Positions 26,237 through 35,141 are shown, counted from the first letter of the stretch. The stretch is 64,000 nt of DNA from Candidatus Parcubacteria bacterium (GCA_023391075.1 JAEWBQ010000019.1:1-64000); one strand, 5' to 3'. Numbers and translations: made by a program. Notes: generated by a model not told the origin, from the letters alone.

Positions 26237-28216
26237 ATGTTTGAATCGCCGCTCATTCGTATCGACCCGTGGCTTGCTCCGTTTAATGCGGCGATTTTGG
26301 AGCGGCGGCAACACGTCCGCGCTATGCGCCGTCACATCATCGGTGATGACAGGCTGGCCGATTTCGCACAGGGCCATCACTACTTCGGACTTCATCAAAC
26401 GCCCGAGGGATGGGTGTTTCGTGAATGGCTGCCTAACGCAGCGGCCGTCTACCTGACCGGCGAGTTTTCTGAGTGGCAAGATACCGCAGACTTCCAGCTT
26501 CGACCGCTGGATGATGGTGTCTGGGAGATTACGCTACCGGCTGGTACGCTGCGTCACGAAATGCTCTACAAGCTGCACGTTCATTGGGACGGTGGTGATG
26601 GTGAACGTATTCCGGCCTATGCGACTCGCGTCGTTCAAGACCCCGAAACCCATCTCTTTAGCGCCCAGGTGTGGGCACCATCTGATCCCTACCAGTGGAA
26701 ACATGACTTCACGCGACCGACGACAGCCGCGCCGTATATCTACGAAGCGCATATCGGCATGTCAGGAGAAGGCGAGAAGGTCGCGACCTATGCCGAATTC
26801 ATGCGCGATACCTTGCCACGCATCATCCGGGCAGGCTATACGACCATCCAGCTGATGGCAGTTCAGGAACATCCGTACTATGGTAGCTTTGGCTACCACG
26901 TCTCGAGCTTTTTTGCCGCGTCGTCACGCTTCGGTACGCCCGAGGACCTGAAGGCCCTGATTGATGCGGCTCATGGCGCTGGCATTGCTGTCATTCTCGA
27001 CCTTGTCCATTCGCACGCCGTCAAAAACGAAGCCGAAGGCCTGAGCCGGCAAGATGGCACACCGAACCAGTACTTCCACGACGGTCCGCGGGGCACTCAT
27101 GAGGCATGGGATTCACGGCTATTCGACTATGGCAAACCCCAGGTAGCGCATTTTCTTCTCAGCAACTGCCGGTACTGGCTCGAGGACTACCGTTTTGATG
27201 GCTACCGGTTCGACGGAGTGACGAGCATGCTGTACCGCGACCACGGCTTAGGGCGGAGTTTTAATTCTTACGACGAATATTTCCATGACATTGACTTGGA
27301 TGCAGCAGGGTACTTAACACTTGCCAACCAACTTATCCACGAATACCGGCCGGACGCGCTGACAATCGCCGAGGACATGAGCGGGCTGCCCGGACTGGCC
27401 GCTCCGGTTAGCGATGACGGCCTGGGCTTTGATTACCGGCTCAGCATGGGCGCTCCCGACAATTGGATCAAGCTCATCAAAGACCAACGCGATGAGGATT
27501 GGTCGATGAGCCAGTTGCTCCACGAGCTCTCCGCACATCGTCCGGAAGAGCGGACGATCTCGTACGCCGAATCGCACGACCAGGCACTGGTCGGCGACAA
27601 AACGATAATGTTCCGCCTGGCTGACAGCGATATGTATACCGGGATGAGCGCCGAGTTTCATAGTCCGGTCATCGACCGGGCAATGGCGTTACATAAAATC
27701 ATCCGCCTACTGACAGCCAGCCTGCATCAAGGCGGTTATCTGAATTTCATGGGTAATGAATTCGGTCACCCGGAATGGATTGACTTCCCGCGCGAGGGCA
27801 ACGACTGGTCCTACCGCTATGCCCGGCGGCAGTGGCAACTTGCGGACGACCCCGATCTCAAGTACCACTGGCTCCGCGATTTCGATGCGGCCATGATAGA
27901 GCTGCTCCGTGCCCATGACACCGACATGCACGAACCTGTTTCTTGGAGTACGGTCAACGATGGCGACCACGTGCTGGGCTTTATGCGCGGCGACCTGCTA
28001 TTCGCGTTCAATCTTCATCCGAACACATCGTATGAACACTACGGCTTCTCGGCGCCGGTAGGGAAGTATACGCCCCTCCTCATGACCGACGATCCGGCCT
28101 ATGGCGGCTTCGGGCTGATCGATCGCGCTATTACTCATAACGCAACCGACGCCAAGCGCAGCCTCAAACTGTACCTGCCCGCTAGAACGGCCCTCGTCTT
28201 GCGCCGCGAGCCATAG
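26237..28216 (+). CDS. glgB: 1,4-alpha-glucan branching enzyme (GH13)
   Basis: The 659-residue enzyme forms alpha-1,6 branches in glycogen. An N-terminal CBM48-like domain (EGWVFREWLPNAAAVYLTGEF) precedes the GH13 barrel. The barrel shows VILDLVHSHAV, the nucleophile motif DGYRFDGVTSM, the acid/base region TIAEDMSG and the transition-state motif AESHDQ. The extended Tyr/Phe-rich pattern resembles the eukaryotic-type GH13_8 branching enzymes rather than the common bacterial type. No other glycogen gene is visible nearby. A TACCAT box (26224-26229) 7 nt upstream suggests a leaderless mRNA. Confidence 0.92.
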   Translation: MFESPLIRIDPWLAPFNAAILERRQHVRAMRRHIIGDDRLADFAQGHHYFGLHQTPEGWVFREWLPNAAAVYLTGEFSEWQDTADFQLRPLDDGVWEITLPAGTLRHEMLYKLHVHWDGGDGERIPAYATRVVQDPETHLFSAQVWAPSDPYQWKHDFTRPTTAAPYIYEAHIGMSGEGEKVATYAEFMRDTLPRIIRAGYTTIQLMAVQEHPYYGSFGYHVSSFFAASSRFGTPEDLKALIDAAHGAGIAVILDLVHSHAVKNEAEGLSRQDGTPNQYFHDGPRGTHEAWDSRLFDYGKPQVAHFLLSNCRYWLEDYRFDGYRFDGVTSMLYRDHGLGRSFNSYDEYFHDIDLDAAGYLTLANQLIHEYRPDALTIAEDMSGLPGLAAPVSDDGLGFDYRLSMGAPDNWIKLIKDQRDEDWSMSQLLHELSAHRPEERTISYAESHDQALVGDKTIMFRLADSDMYTGMSAEFHSPVIDRAMALHKIIRLLTASLHQGGYLNFMGNEFGHPEWIDFPREGNDWSYRYARRQWQLADDPDLKYHWLRDFDAAMIELLRAHDTDMHEPVSWSTVNDGDHVLGFMRGDLLFAFNLHPNTSYEHYGFSAPVGKYTPLLMTDDPAYGGFGLIDRAITHNATDAKRSLKLYLPARTALVLRREP

Positions 28217-28248
28217 TCAGGCAAGCGTTATCGGGTATAATAAGAGCA

Positions 28249-29109
28249 ATGAAGCGCCTCGCTCACTATTCCCAACACTTCCTTCGTAGCCCGAATCTCG
28301 TCAAAGAACTGATCGGTCACAGCAACCTCACCAAAAACGATATTGTCTACGATATCGGCGCTGGCAGCGGCGTGATCACCTCGGTGCTCGCGACCCGCGT
28401 CAAACGCGTCCTAGCTATCGAGTACGAGCCACGCACTGCCGCAAAGCTCCAGGAAAACATGTCGTCGTATCCGAACGTCACGGTCATGCAGGGAGATGTC
28501 ATGACCTTGCCGATTCCAACCGGTTCATACAAGATCTTCGCCAACATCCCATTCCATCTCAGCTCGCCAATCGTCCGGCGCTTCAGTGAGGCAAGCAATC
28601 CGCCGGAGGCGATATACCTGATCGTCCAAAAGCAATTCGCCCAAAAGATCGTCCCGAGCGACCAGCGGTTTACTGCGCAGCTCGGCATCATCCTGGCGCC
28701 GCTTTACGCCGCCCGCATCAGAAAGCGCCTGCAGCGCACCGATTTCTGGCCACACCCCAACGTCGATACCGTCCTGCTCGAGCTGATCCGCCACCCCAAG
28801 TCGCTGATTGCGGCCGCCGACTTGCCGGCCTACCGCAAATTCGTCACGGACTGTTTTTCAACCCCCAAAATATTCGCCGCGACACCTCGCGCCGCCGTCG
28901 GCATTTCGCTCGAACGCAAACCGTCCGAGCTGACGCCAGAACAGTGGATTGCACTTTATTCCCGCCAACAAGCAGCGCTGCTGTCTAGCGAGCCTCCTGT
29001 GCCTGCGCAGGGGAACTATAAGGTTCGCAGTACTAGTCCTCGGATGCGAAGGGATCGGTATCAAAAGGGGAATCGACACTCAGGCCGAAAGCCTGACGTC
29101 CAGCCGTAA
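28249..29109 (+). CDS. Erm-like 23S rRNA adenine-N6 dimethyltransferase (KsgA/Erm superfamily)
   Basis: The 286-residue enzyme has SAM motif I VYDIGAGSG (33-41) and the adenine-binding motif IV N-I-P-F (99-102), followed by HLSSPIVRRF and YLIVQKQF. These match Erm enzymes (NIPYHLS, YLIVEE) better than KsgA (NLPYN). The later WPHPNVDTVLLELIRHP segment is likewise Erm-like. Erm proteins dimethylate A2058 of 23S rRNA and block macrolides. The Arg/Lys-rich C-terminal tail could bind RNA. TATAAT (28236-28241) ends 7 nt before the ATG. The 3' end overlaps the next gene by 77 bp, tail to tail. Confidence 0.82.
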   Translation: MKRLAHYSQHFLRSPNLVKELIGHSNLTKNDIVYDIGAGSGVITSVLATRVKRVLAIEYEPRTAAKLQENMSSYPNVTVMQGDVMTLPIPTGSYKIFANIPFHLSSPIVRRFSEASNPPEAIYLIVQKQFAQKIVPSDQRFTAQLGIILAPLYAARIRKRLQRTDFWPHPNVDTVLLELIRHPKSLIAAADLPAYRKFVTDCFSTPKIFAATPRAAVGISLERKPSELTPEQWIALYSRQQAALLSSEPPVPAQGNYKVRSTSPRMRRDRYQKGNRHSGRKPDVQP

Positions 29110-31444
29110 CCGTTGCCTTAGTCTTAGCTCTCTCGCGCCGTTTCATTTCGCTATTAAGCTCAATATACTGCGCAAAGACCTGCGATCGGCGTAACCGCTG
29201 AACAGCTTTGTCGCGGACCGGCATATCCCCTGGCAACGTGCGAGCATCATACTGCAATACCAGTCCGTATGCGTAAGCCTGCCGCTGGGCAAGCGTAGCA
29301 TCGCTCATATGTGCAATATATTGCCGCACTTCGCTGCTTCGCATCGATCGCAGGTATGATGCGTACTGCTCGTTTGCCGCCTCAAGAATATCCTTTGGGT
29401 ATTTAGGCGCGTCTTTGTCCAAAAGGCCCGTCACCATAGGGTTAGGGAGGTCATTTGCCACCAGCTCCGGCGCGGCATCGCCCACCATGGAGCGTAACTC
29501 ACCCGAGACGCTCGGATGACGCAGCTTGGACATCGTTTTGCTTTCGATTTGTCGCACTCGCTCACGCCCGACTCCATATACCAAACCGATGTCGTCGAGA
29601 GTCATCGGCTGGGTAGGACGAACGCCAGACGAACCTTGCGGCGTAGCAACACCATAACGCATCCGAATCACACCTTCTTCACGTTCAGAGAATCGATTAG
29701 TGAGAATGGCATTCAGCTCGCTCACTACCTCATCCTGCCGTATTGTGTCAGCTATAGTATCGACCATTTCATCCTGCTCGGGAAGGCTGTTCATATAGTT
29801 ATCATCCCATTCCACGCGTTCGCCGTATTCGGCGACGAGGTTTTCTTGCCACTGCGTCAGCCGCGCTTCTTCGACCGTCTCGTCAAAGTCCGGTTGATAC
29901 CCCTCGCGGCGTGCAAAACGAGCGGCAGCCTTGCCAAGCTCACGATGGACAGTGGTCGGCAGGGCAACGTTATAGTCTAACTCGGCCGGCATACCTTCTT
30001 CAGCGAGGCGTCGCTCCCACGTTGCCGTTAGCGGATCGACTCGCTCCGAAGTCTTCGTCAAAAGCACATCGCGCACCGATTTACCTTGGCTCTGGCGCAG
30101 TAAATCCTGAATCTTGTCATTAAAAAGTTTGTCGATATTCGTCAAGTGCTTGTACGAAGTCTCTTCCCGAATACCAGCGTGACCCTTGCCAAGATGCCGA
30201 TGGATATCGATATCTTCCAGGCCAAGCGCGTGATACGCCGTATACTGCTGCTTGTCGATACCTGATTTCATATCTACGAAATCAACGTAAACACTCTCGC
30301 GGCCGTCAGGGTTCTTGCGTAGAATACGGCCAAGCAGCTGTTTGGTTCGCACTGGGGAAGTTGTCGGCGCCAGGTTAATGCAAAAATTAGCCACCGCACT
30401 GTCCCAGCCCTCTTCGAGCGAGCGGGTGAATGTCAGCACGTCGATTTCGCCGCGCTCAAATGCCGCAATACGCTTTTGTTGTTCTTCGGGCGAAAGATGC
30501 GAGCCGACATCGCTTGCACTGATTATGCGCTCATCATTCGTCAGAGAGGCAATCATCCGCGCCATCAGCCGGGCGTGGCCATTTTCTAGGCCCGGCACGC
30601 AGGCAACAACACCCTGGCGGCCGTCCCGCGCCAGACCTTCCACTAACTGCAGGGCTATGCCGTTACGCTCCATATTCTCGATCAGTGGTGCCAGTTCGGT
30701 TTCGCTAAATTCACGCCGGACGTCCGATAGCTCGATCATCTGGCCTGTTTCAAGCAGAAGTGGGCGGACAGGGGCAGTTACTCCCGCCTCGACCGCATCG
30801 AGCAGCGAATACTCAAACAACGATGTACCGTACACCTCATCCGACCTGCGGTCGACTGCATAGTCAGGCGTTGCGGAAAACCCGAGCTTCAAAGCACCGG
30901 GCATATACTCCACCAGTGCCCGCGAAGTCTCGGGCCCCAGACTACGATGGCACTCGTCGGCGATAATCATATCAAACTCTCCGAGTCGTGGAGCATCAGA
31001 CTTCACCTCATTAAGAAGCCCTTGGTACGTACTGACAACCACAGGCGAGGACGCCGAGCCGCGTCGGGTACCAAAGTGATGCCGGACGTCTCCATGGGCA
31101 TGCATGTTCGTAAACTTGCCCAGGCCAGTTTTGCCGTCAGCCCCCGACAGTTGTGAAGCGATTTGTATCGACGACCCCAGCATTAACACACGCTTGCCAG
31201 CATTAACGGCAGCCTCCGCAAGCAATGCTTCAAGGAGCGTTTTACCTGACCCGGTTGCCATCTCGACGTATCCCGAGCGCTCACCCTGCATTAACGCCGT
31301 GCCTATTGCTTCGATTGCCGCTTCTTGATGCCAATCGAGCCGATATCCCTTGTCGCCAAAGGAGCGGTACGCACGCTGTAAACCAGCGGCAACTTCAATG
31401 TTAGTTAGTGGCACAACATCGCGGGAAGGGGGGTATTTTTCCAT
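29033..31444 (-). CDS. SF2 (XPB/SSL2-like) helicase fused to sigma-70 region 3/4-like domains
   Basis: The 803-residue protein has a superfamily 2 helicase core: Walker A ATGSGKT (63-69), DECH (163-166), SAT (190-192) and motif VI QLLGRILR (369-376). A linker follows. Residues about 495-535 resemble sigma region 3, and about 570-645 are a clear sigma region 4: SEREEGVIRMRYG, then TLDDIGLVYGVGRERVRQIE and a KLRHP ending. Region 2, which binds core polymerase and melts the -10 box, is absent. A helical, Arg/Lys-rich C-terminus follows. TATAAT (31458-31453) lies 8 nt before the ATG, giving a leaderless mRNA divergent from uppP. The domain fusion is seen directly; a role linking promoters or polymerase to DNA unwinding is inferred. 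Confidence 0.85.
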   Translation of the reverse strand: MEKYPPSRDVVPLTNIEVAAGLQRAYRSFGDKGYRLDWHQEAAIEAIGTALMQGERSGYVEMATGSGKTLLEALLAEAAVNAGKRVLMLGSSIQIASQLSGADGKTGLGKFTNMHAHGDVRHHFGTRRGSASSPVVVSTYQGLLNEVKSDAPRLGEFDMIIADECHRSLGPETSRALVEYMPGALKLGFSATPDYAVDRRSDEVYGTSLFEYSLLDAVEAGVTAPVRPLLLETGQMIELSDVRREFSETELAPLIENMERNGIALQLVEGLARDGRQGVVACVPGLENGHARLMARMIASLTNDERIISASDVGSHLSPEEQQKRIAAFERGEIDVLTFTRSLEEGWDSAVANFCINLAPTTSPVRTKQLLGRILRKNPDGRESVYVDFVDMKSGIDKQQYTAYHALGLEDIDIHRHLGKGHAGIREETSYKHLTNIDKLFNDKIQDLLRQSQGKSVRDVLLTKTSERVDPLTATWERRLAEEGMPAELDYNVALPTTVHRELGKAAARFARREGYQPDFDETVEEARLTQWQENLVAEYGERVEWDDNYMNSLPEQDEMVDTIADTIRQDEVVSELNAILTNRFSEREEGVIRMRYGVATPQGSSGVRPTQPMTLDDIGLVYGVGRERVRQIESKTMSKLRHPSVSGELRSMVGDAAPELVANDLPNPMVTGLLDKDAPKYPKDILEAANEQYASYLRSMRSSEVRQYIAHMSDATLAQRQAYAYGLVLQYDARTLPGDMPVRDKAVQRLRRSQVFAQYIELNSEMKRRERAKTKATVTAGRQAFGLSVDSPFDTDPFASED

Positions 31445-31520
31445 TAAATTATATTATAGCATATTTTTGCTACATAAGCAATCACCAGCGTCATTCAAAA
31501 ACTGCTATACTATACCCATT

Positions 31521-32384
31521 ATGATTACCACACTCCAAGCCATTATCCTCGGCCTGCTTCAGGGCATCACCGAGCTTTTTCCTATCTCTAGTCTCGGCCA
31601 TACGGTCATTCTGCCACAACTGTTCGGTTGGAACCTGCCGTCCGACGGCAAAGCCATGCTGTTGTTTCTGATCGCAACCCACTTTGCCACCGCCCTCGTC
31701 CTCTTCGGCTTCTTTTGGCGCGACTGGGTAATGGTATTCCAAGGTCTCTGGCGGGTCGTGACGACGCGGCAGATCGCCCGTAACGACACGTACGCAAAGC
31801 TGGGGGCCTTGCTGATCGTCGGGACGATTCCAGCTGGCATCCTGGGTCTGGCACTTGAGAAGCCTATCCGTGAACTGCTGACGTCAGCCTCACTGGCCGC
31901 ATTCTTCCTGATCGTGAATGGTCTCATTCTGCTGCTTGCCGAGCGCCTCCGCAAAAACGCCTCGTCAAAATACGAAGACTCGTACGACAGCGACAAGCAG
32001 ATCAGCCGTCTGAAATGGACAAGCGCACTCGGCATTGGTGCCGCACAGGCCCTCGCCCTGATTCCAGGTATCTCGCGCTCTGGCTCGTCGATGGCCGGCG
32101 GTCTCAAAGCAGGCCTCAGTAACGAAAGTGCCGCGCGTTTCAGCTTCCTGCTCGCGACACCAATCATCGGTGCCGCTGCGCTACTCAAACTTCCCGAGCT
32201 CTTCCACCACGACGCACAGCCGATCCGCGGCGCGATTATCGCCGGTGCGCTCGCCGCAGCACTCGCCGCCTACGTTTCGGTGCGGTTCTTGGTCAAGTTC
32301 TTTCAGACTCACTCACTCAAACCCTTTGCCATCTACTGCCTGGTCGCCGGGTTCGCCTACAGCGTCTGGCTGATGATTGCATAA
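31521..32384 (+). CDS. uppP: Undecaprenyl-diphosphatase (BacA/UppP)
   Basis: UppP removes a phosphate from undecaprenyl diphosphate so the lipid carrier can be reused in wall synthesis. The 287-residue membrane protein has the catalytic motif QGITELFPISSLGH (Glu18 and the following Ser/His) and the second motif PGISRSGSSM. It has about eight membrane segments. The ATG at 31521 is chosen because the protein then starts at the first helix. TATACT (31506-31511) is 9 nt upstream, suggesting a leaderless or near-leaderless mRNA. Confidence 0.95.
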   Translation: MITTLQAIILGLLQGITELFPISSLGHTVILPQLFGWNLPSDGKAMLLFLIATHFATALVLFGFFWRDWVMVFQGLWRVVTTRQIARNDTYAKLGALLIVGTIPAGILGLALEKPIRELLTSASLAAFFLIVNGLILLLAERLRKNASSKYEDSYDSDKQISRLKWTSALGIGAAQALALIPGISRSGSSMAGGLKAGLSNESAARFSFLLATPIIGAAALLKLPELFHHDAQPIRGAIIAGALAAALAAYVSVRFLVKFFQTHSLKPFAIYCLVAGFAYSVWLMIA

Positions 32385-32385
32385 G

Positions 32386-32415
32386 TTGACACACATCACA
32401 CACGGGTGATATAAC
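32386..32415 (+). promoter_or_regulatory. Sigma-70 promoter directly behind uppP
   Basis: TTGACA (32386-32391), 18-bp spacer, TATAAC (32410-32415). The -35 box begins two bases after the uppP stop codon. Confidence 0.75.
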
Positions 32416-32417
32416 CA

Positions 32418-32449
32418 GTTCAATCTTGCACGCAGGGTGAAGATTGAAC
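32418..32449 (+). promoter_or_regulatory. Leader hairpin before a small gene
   Basis: GTTCAATCTT (32418-32427) pairs perfectly with AAGATTGAAC (32440-32449) around a 12-nt loop. It lies between the promoter and the GAGAGG Shine-Dalgarno of the gene at 32464, so it would fold at the very 5' end of the mRNA. Confidence 0.65.
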
Positions 32450-32463
32450 CGAGAGGCACCGTC

Positions 32464-32655
32464 ATGATTGTCGATGTCGCCACACTCCGCAAAGACCAAA
32501 CGGTCACGATCAAAAGAGGGGACCAGTACGTCGGATCCGGCAAAATACTGGAACTCGACCGCAAGTACATCCTTCTCGTCGAGCAGCAGCGCGGAGGACG
32601 TCTCACTCAGCACATTCCGCTTGATGGTCGCGAACAATACACGCTGCTATGTTGA
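32464..32655 (+). CDS. 63-residue protein of unknown function
   Basis: The ATG at 32464 is preferred over the in-frame GTG at 32437 because GAGAGG precedes it and the GTG lies inside the leader hairpin. The product alternates charged and hydrophobic residues in a pattern suggesting a small beta barrel, with repeated Arg/Gln/Gly. One Cys is the last residue. No family is recognised. It has its own promoter, structured leader and terminator-like repeat, so it is a self-contained unit. Confidence 0.6.
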   Translation: MIVDVATLRKDQTVTIKRGDQYVGSGKILELDRKYILLVEQQRGGRLTQHIPLDGREQYTLLC

Positions 32656-32671
32656 GTGCGCACCTTCCAGA

Positions 32672-32745
32672 ACCCACCGAAATGACTCGTCGAAGTTGCT
32701 CAATCCCAGCACTTCAGCTTGAGCCGCTTCGGTGGGTCATTTCGT
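32672..32745 (+). terminator. Long-armed hairpin between two convergent genes
   Basis: ACCCACCGAA (32672-32681) pairs with TTCGGTGGGT (32728-32737). The right arm is followed by CATTTCGT. It separates the 63-residue gene from the convergent rdgB gene and may serve both. Confidence 0.5.
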
Positions 32746-32753
32746 ACCAACGG

Positions 32754-33323
32754 TTATTCGCTCGACCGTGCAGCAAACCACTCACCGAACTGCCGCCAAT
32801 GGCCCAGTTCTTCACCGGCAGAGGCGATGTCACCGTCCGCAAGTTGCTCGGCCATCGTTTTGTCACCGTAGAGAATCACGACGCGTTCGATAGCTTCCTG
32901 GTCATGTTCGCGCCCACGAGCCTCATCGACGAACCGACCTTCGTACCGCTCTTCGAAGTGCTGCAATTCATTACCGTCATAATACGCGACGTGCTCGAGA
33001 CAAAGAATTCGCTTGTCATCTTGATCGCGCATAATATCGAGCCAGTTCTCAGGAGTCCACCATACGTTGACATCTTTCATGTAGCCGCCAGGGAAGCCGC
33101 CCAGAGCCGGGACCGCCCAGCTGGTGTCGGAAACGACCACCGGTCGGCCTGTCGCCGCATATGCAGCACGCGCCTTCGCCTTGGTGATTTCAGCCGGGTC
33201 GTGATGCTGAATCTCATCAATCTCAACCCTTACCGGAGCAACTGCGATACCAAAGGGTGCGAGCGTCGCCGTCGCCTCGGTAATCTTACGGTTATTTCCG
33301 GTCGCAAAAAGAATCGTTGTCAT
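32754..33323 (-). CDS. RdgB/HAM1-family non-canonical purine NTP pyrophosphatase
   Basis: The 189-residue enzyme starts with TILFATGNNRKITEA, the HAM1 substrate loop, and has VVVSDTSWAVPALGGFPGGY, matching the SDSGL..ALNG..G region of the family. It cleans inosine and xanthine triphosphates from the nucleotide pool. Several segments differ from E. coli RdgB (for example DVNVWWTPENW), so specificity may be changed. TACACT (33335-33330) ends 6 nt before the ATG, so the mRNA is probably leaderless. Confidence 0.8.
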   Translation of the reverse strand: MTTILFATGNNRKITEATATLAPFGIAVAPVRVEIDEIQHHDPAEITKAKARAAYAATGRPVVVSDTSWAVPALGGFPGGYMKDVNVWWTPENWLDIMRDQDDKRILCLEHVAYYDGNELQHFEERYEGRFVDEARGREHDQEAIERVVILYGDKTMAEQLADGDIASAGEELGHWRQFGEWFAARSSE

Positions 33324-33335
33324 GTCACTAGTGTA

Positions 33336-33842
33336 TCATCCACCCAACGGCACCGTACCGATAATTCGTCGCTTAGTCGGGTCGCCGTCCGGGAACATGT
33401 CAATCAACGTCAGGGCACCGAACCTCACCGAGTCACCAATCTGCAGCTCCTGATCGCGCTTAACAGTTGAATGCGGCCGAAAGCCCTCATGCATGAACTG
33501 CGGCGAATTAAAGACGACGTCAAATTCCTCAAGCGTAGTGACGCATACTTCGTGCAGTTCCCGAAGCGCGGGCGTAGGGTCGAGCAGTCGCACCCGAACA
33601 GTCCGCTCAGGTCCAAACCAATCCTCGCCAACAATCGTCGAACCGAAAGGATCAAGCTGTGCAACCGCCGCGCCAAGCCGATCAAGCACCGACTGCGGCT
33701 CGCCAGTTATTTTAAAGACGTCGGCAAGCGTGACATGCAGCGGCCATTCACTCATGACAAATTCGAATCCATCGGGCAGGGGAGTTATCAGCTGCACTAA
33801 GCAATATTTTTGTGTGAATCGTTCAGCCACGACGCACGCCAC
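33336..33842 (-). CDS. 2H phosphoesterase superfamily (2'-5' RNA ligase-like)
   Basis: Two catalytic motifs are visible, PLHVTL and RPHSTV, in the HxT/S pairs that define 2H phosphoesterases (LigT/CPDase group). These act on cyclic phosphates or 2'-5' bonds in RNA or nucleotides. The start is uncertain: a GTG at 33842 gives 168 residues, but later GTG codons are possible. The TGA stop abuts the -10 box of rdgB, so the two genes are closely linked but separately started. Confidence 0.75.
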   Translation of the reverse strand: MACVVAERFTQKYCLVQLITPLPDGFEFVMSEWPLHVTLADVFKITGEPQSVLDRLGAAVAQLDPFGSTIVGEDWFGPERTVRVRLLDPTPALRELHEVCVTTLEEFDVVFNSPQFMHEGFRPHSTVKRDQELQIGDSVRFGALTLIDMFPDGDPTKRRIIGTVPLGG

Positions 33843-34057
33843 CTGTATATAGTTGCGATATCATACGCTTAGTATACGGCGTACTGCCGAATACTGCCGC
33901 GGCGCACCCTAGATGATTTCGCCCCGCATCTCAAAGTTCTTGCTTCATATAGAAATACTCTACAGATTGCTTTCAGAGGAAAGTGGTTTGATGATACTGA
34001 CGCGAAGGGCTGCCACATACATCAGCGAGCTACCCGATTACGCCGCGCCAGACACCC

Positions 34058-34086
34058 TTTGCACACGTGGCGGCATACTATATACT
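34058..34086 (+). promoter_or_regulatory. Promoter of the lectin-CHAP gene
   Basis: TTTGCA (34058-34063), 17 bp, TATACT (34081-34086). The region 33843-34120 otherwise shows only a doubtful 60-codon frame (33913-34095) with no Shine-Dalgarno. Confidence 0.6.
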
Positions 34087-34120
34087 AACCGCTAGAGCTT
34101 ATCAATACAGAAACACAGCC

Positions 34121-35131
34121 ATGCTCACCAAAACCATCCAAACAATATACCGGATCTACCGCTTATACCGGTCACTACCGCACCGGGTCCAACAGGGCGG
34201 CTTGATTGGTGTGGCGATTCTTTGTCTGGTCCTGGGTATCAGTTCTCATTCCTGGGCGGCTACGACAACGATCAAGTCGGCCGCAGGCAATTACTGCGTC
34301 GATCTCGAACACAACAGCACGACACCCGGCACTCATATCAACAGCCGTGGCTGCAATCACTCGCAGGCACAAAACTGGACCGTCAATCACGACTCGATTA
34401 CACACGGTGAAAATTCATGCCTGGCTGTCGCCGGTGACGGCAAGGCAGTCGGCAGCAAGATCGTCGTCGCCAACTGCTCGGATGCTCCAGGTCAGGTATG
34501 GCTCCAGGACCAGCATGGGCTCGTCAATCCCAACAGCGACTTATGCCTGACGCTCCCGACCGACACCGCCGGACAGCTCGTACTGGGCGACTGCACCGTC
34601 CCGACCACCAAGCAGCAGCAGTGGATCGCCGATAACCTGACACCGGCCATGCTCTCGCATCAGTGCAGCCAGCTACAGGGGGGTGAACGCGTGGCCTGCT
34701 ATGCCGAACTAGAGTGGAGCAACTGGCAAAACAGCCCCGACCACAAAGACCAGCTCTATACCTATACCGCAGGTAGCCCGGACGAATCATGGTGCGCCGA
34801 TTTCGTCAGCTATGTCTACCGCGAAGCAGGGCGACCATTCACGGGTGGCGAAGTCTATAGCTGGGATGTCGCTGCAGCCTACCAAATCAAAACCCAAGGC
34901 TTCACTATGCATGATCCAGAAAATTACACGCCTAAACCCGGTGATGTCGCTATCTTTAATTACAATGGCGGCCATGTCGAACTCGTCATCAAAGGCGGTG
35001 CGCACCCGACGTTCCTCTATGGCAACTCCGGTACCGTTGACCCGACGACCGGTAACGGCACCATGGCTGCCAATACCATAACAAGTGACGAGCCAATTGG
35101 GGAACTGATTTACTACCTCTCCAAAGATTAA
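34121..35131 (+). CDS. Secreted ricin-type lectin plus CHAP peptidoglycan hydrolase
   Basis: The 336-residue protein has a basic N-terminus and a hydrophobic segment (26-47) ending in SHSWA, a signal peptide or anchor. A ricin-B-like beta-trefoil (about 50-170) shows three QxW-type motifs (QNW, QVW, QQW) and paired cysteines. A CHAP domain (about 195-330) has the catalytic Cys225 (DESWCADFVSYVY) and His285 (GGHVELV). CHAP enzymes cut peptidoglycan; the lectin would target sugars. The start at 34121 is preferred to the GTG at 34067, which overlaps the promoter. In an epibiont it could act on host walls or in its own growth (inference). Confidence 0.88.
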   Translation: MLTKTIQTIYRIYRLYRSLPHRVQQGGLIGVAILCLVLGISSHSWAATTTIKSAAGNYCVDLEHNSTTPGTHINSRGCNHSQAQNWTVNHDSITHGENSCLAVAGDGKAVGSKIVVANCSDAPGQVWLQDQHGLVNPNSDLCLTLPTDTAGQLVLGDCTVPTTKQQQWIADNLTPAMLSHQCSQLQGGERVACYAELEWSNWQNSPDHKDQLYTYTAGSPDESWCADFVSYVYREAGRPFTGGEVYSWDVAAAYQIKTQGFTMHDPENYTPKPGDVAIFNYNGGHVELVIKGGAHPTFLYGNSGTVDPTTGNGTMAANTITSDEPIGELIYYLSKD

Positions 35132-35141
35132 CAGAGAAAGA

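Noticed and set aside
28249..29109. KsgA (RsmA) as the name for this enzyme
   Set aside because: The motif IV and the following segments fit Erm better than KsgA; the name is left open.
33913..34095. 60-codon frame before the lectin-CHAP gene
   Set aside because: No ribosome site, and it overlaps the likely promoter of the next gene.
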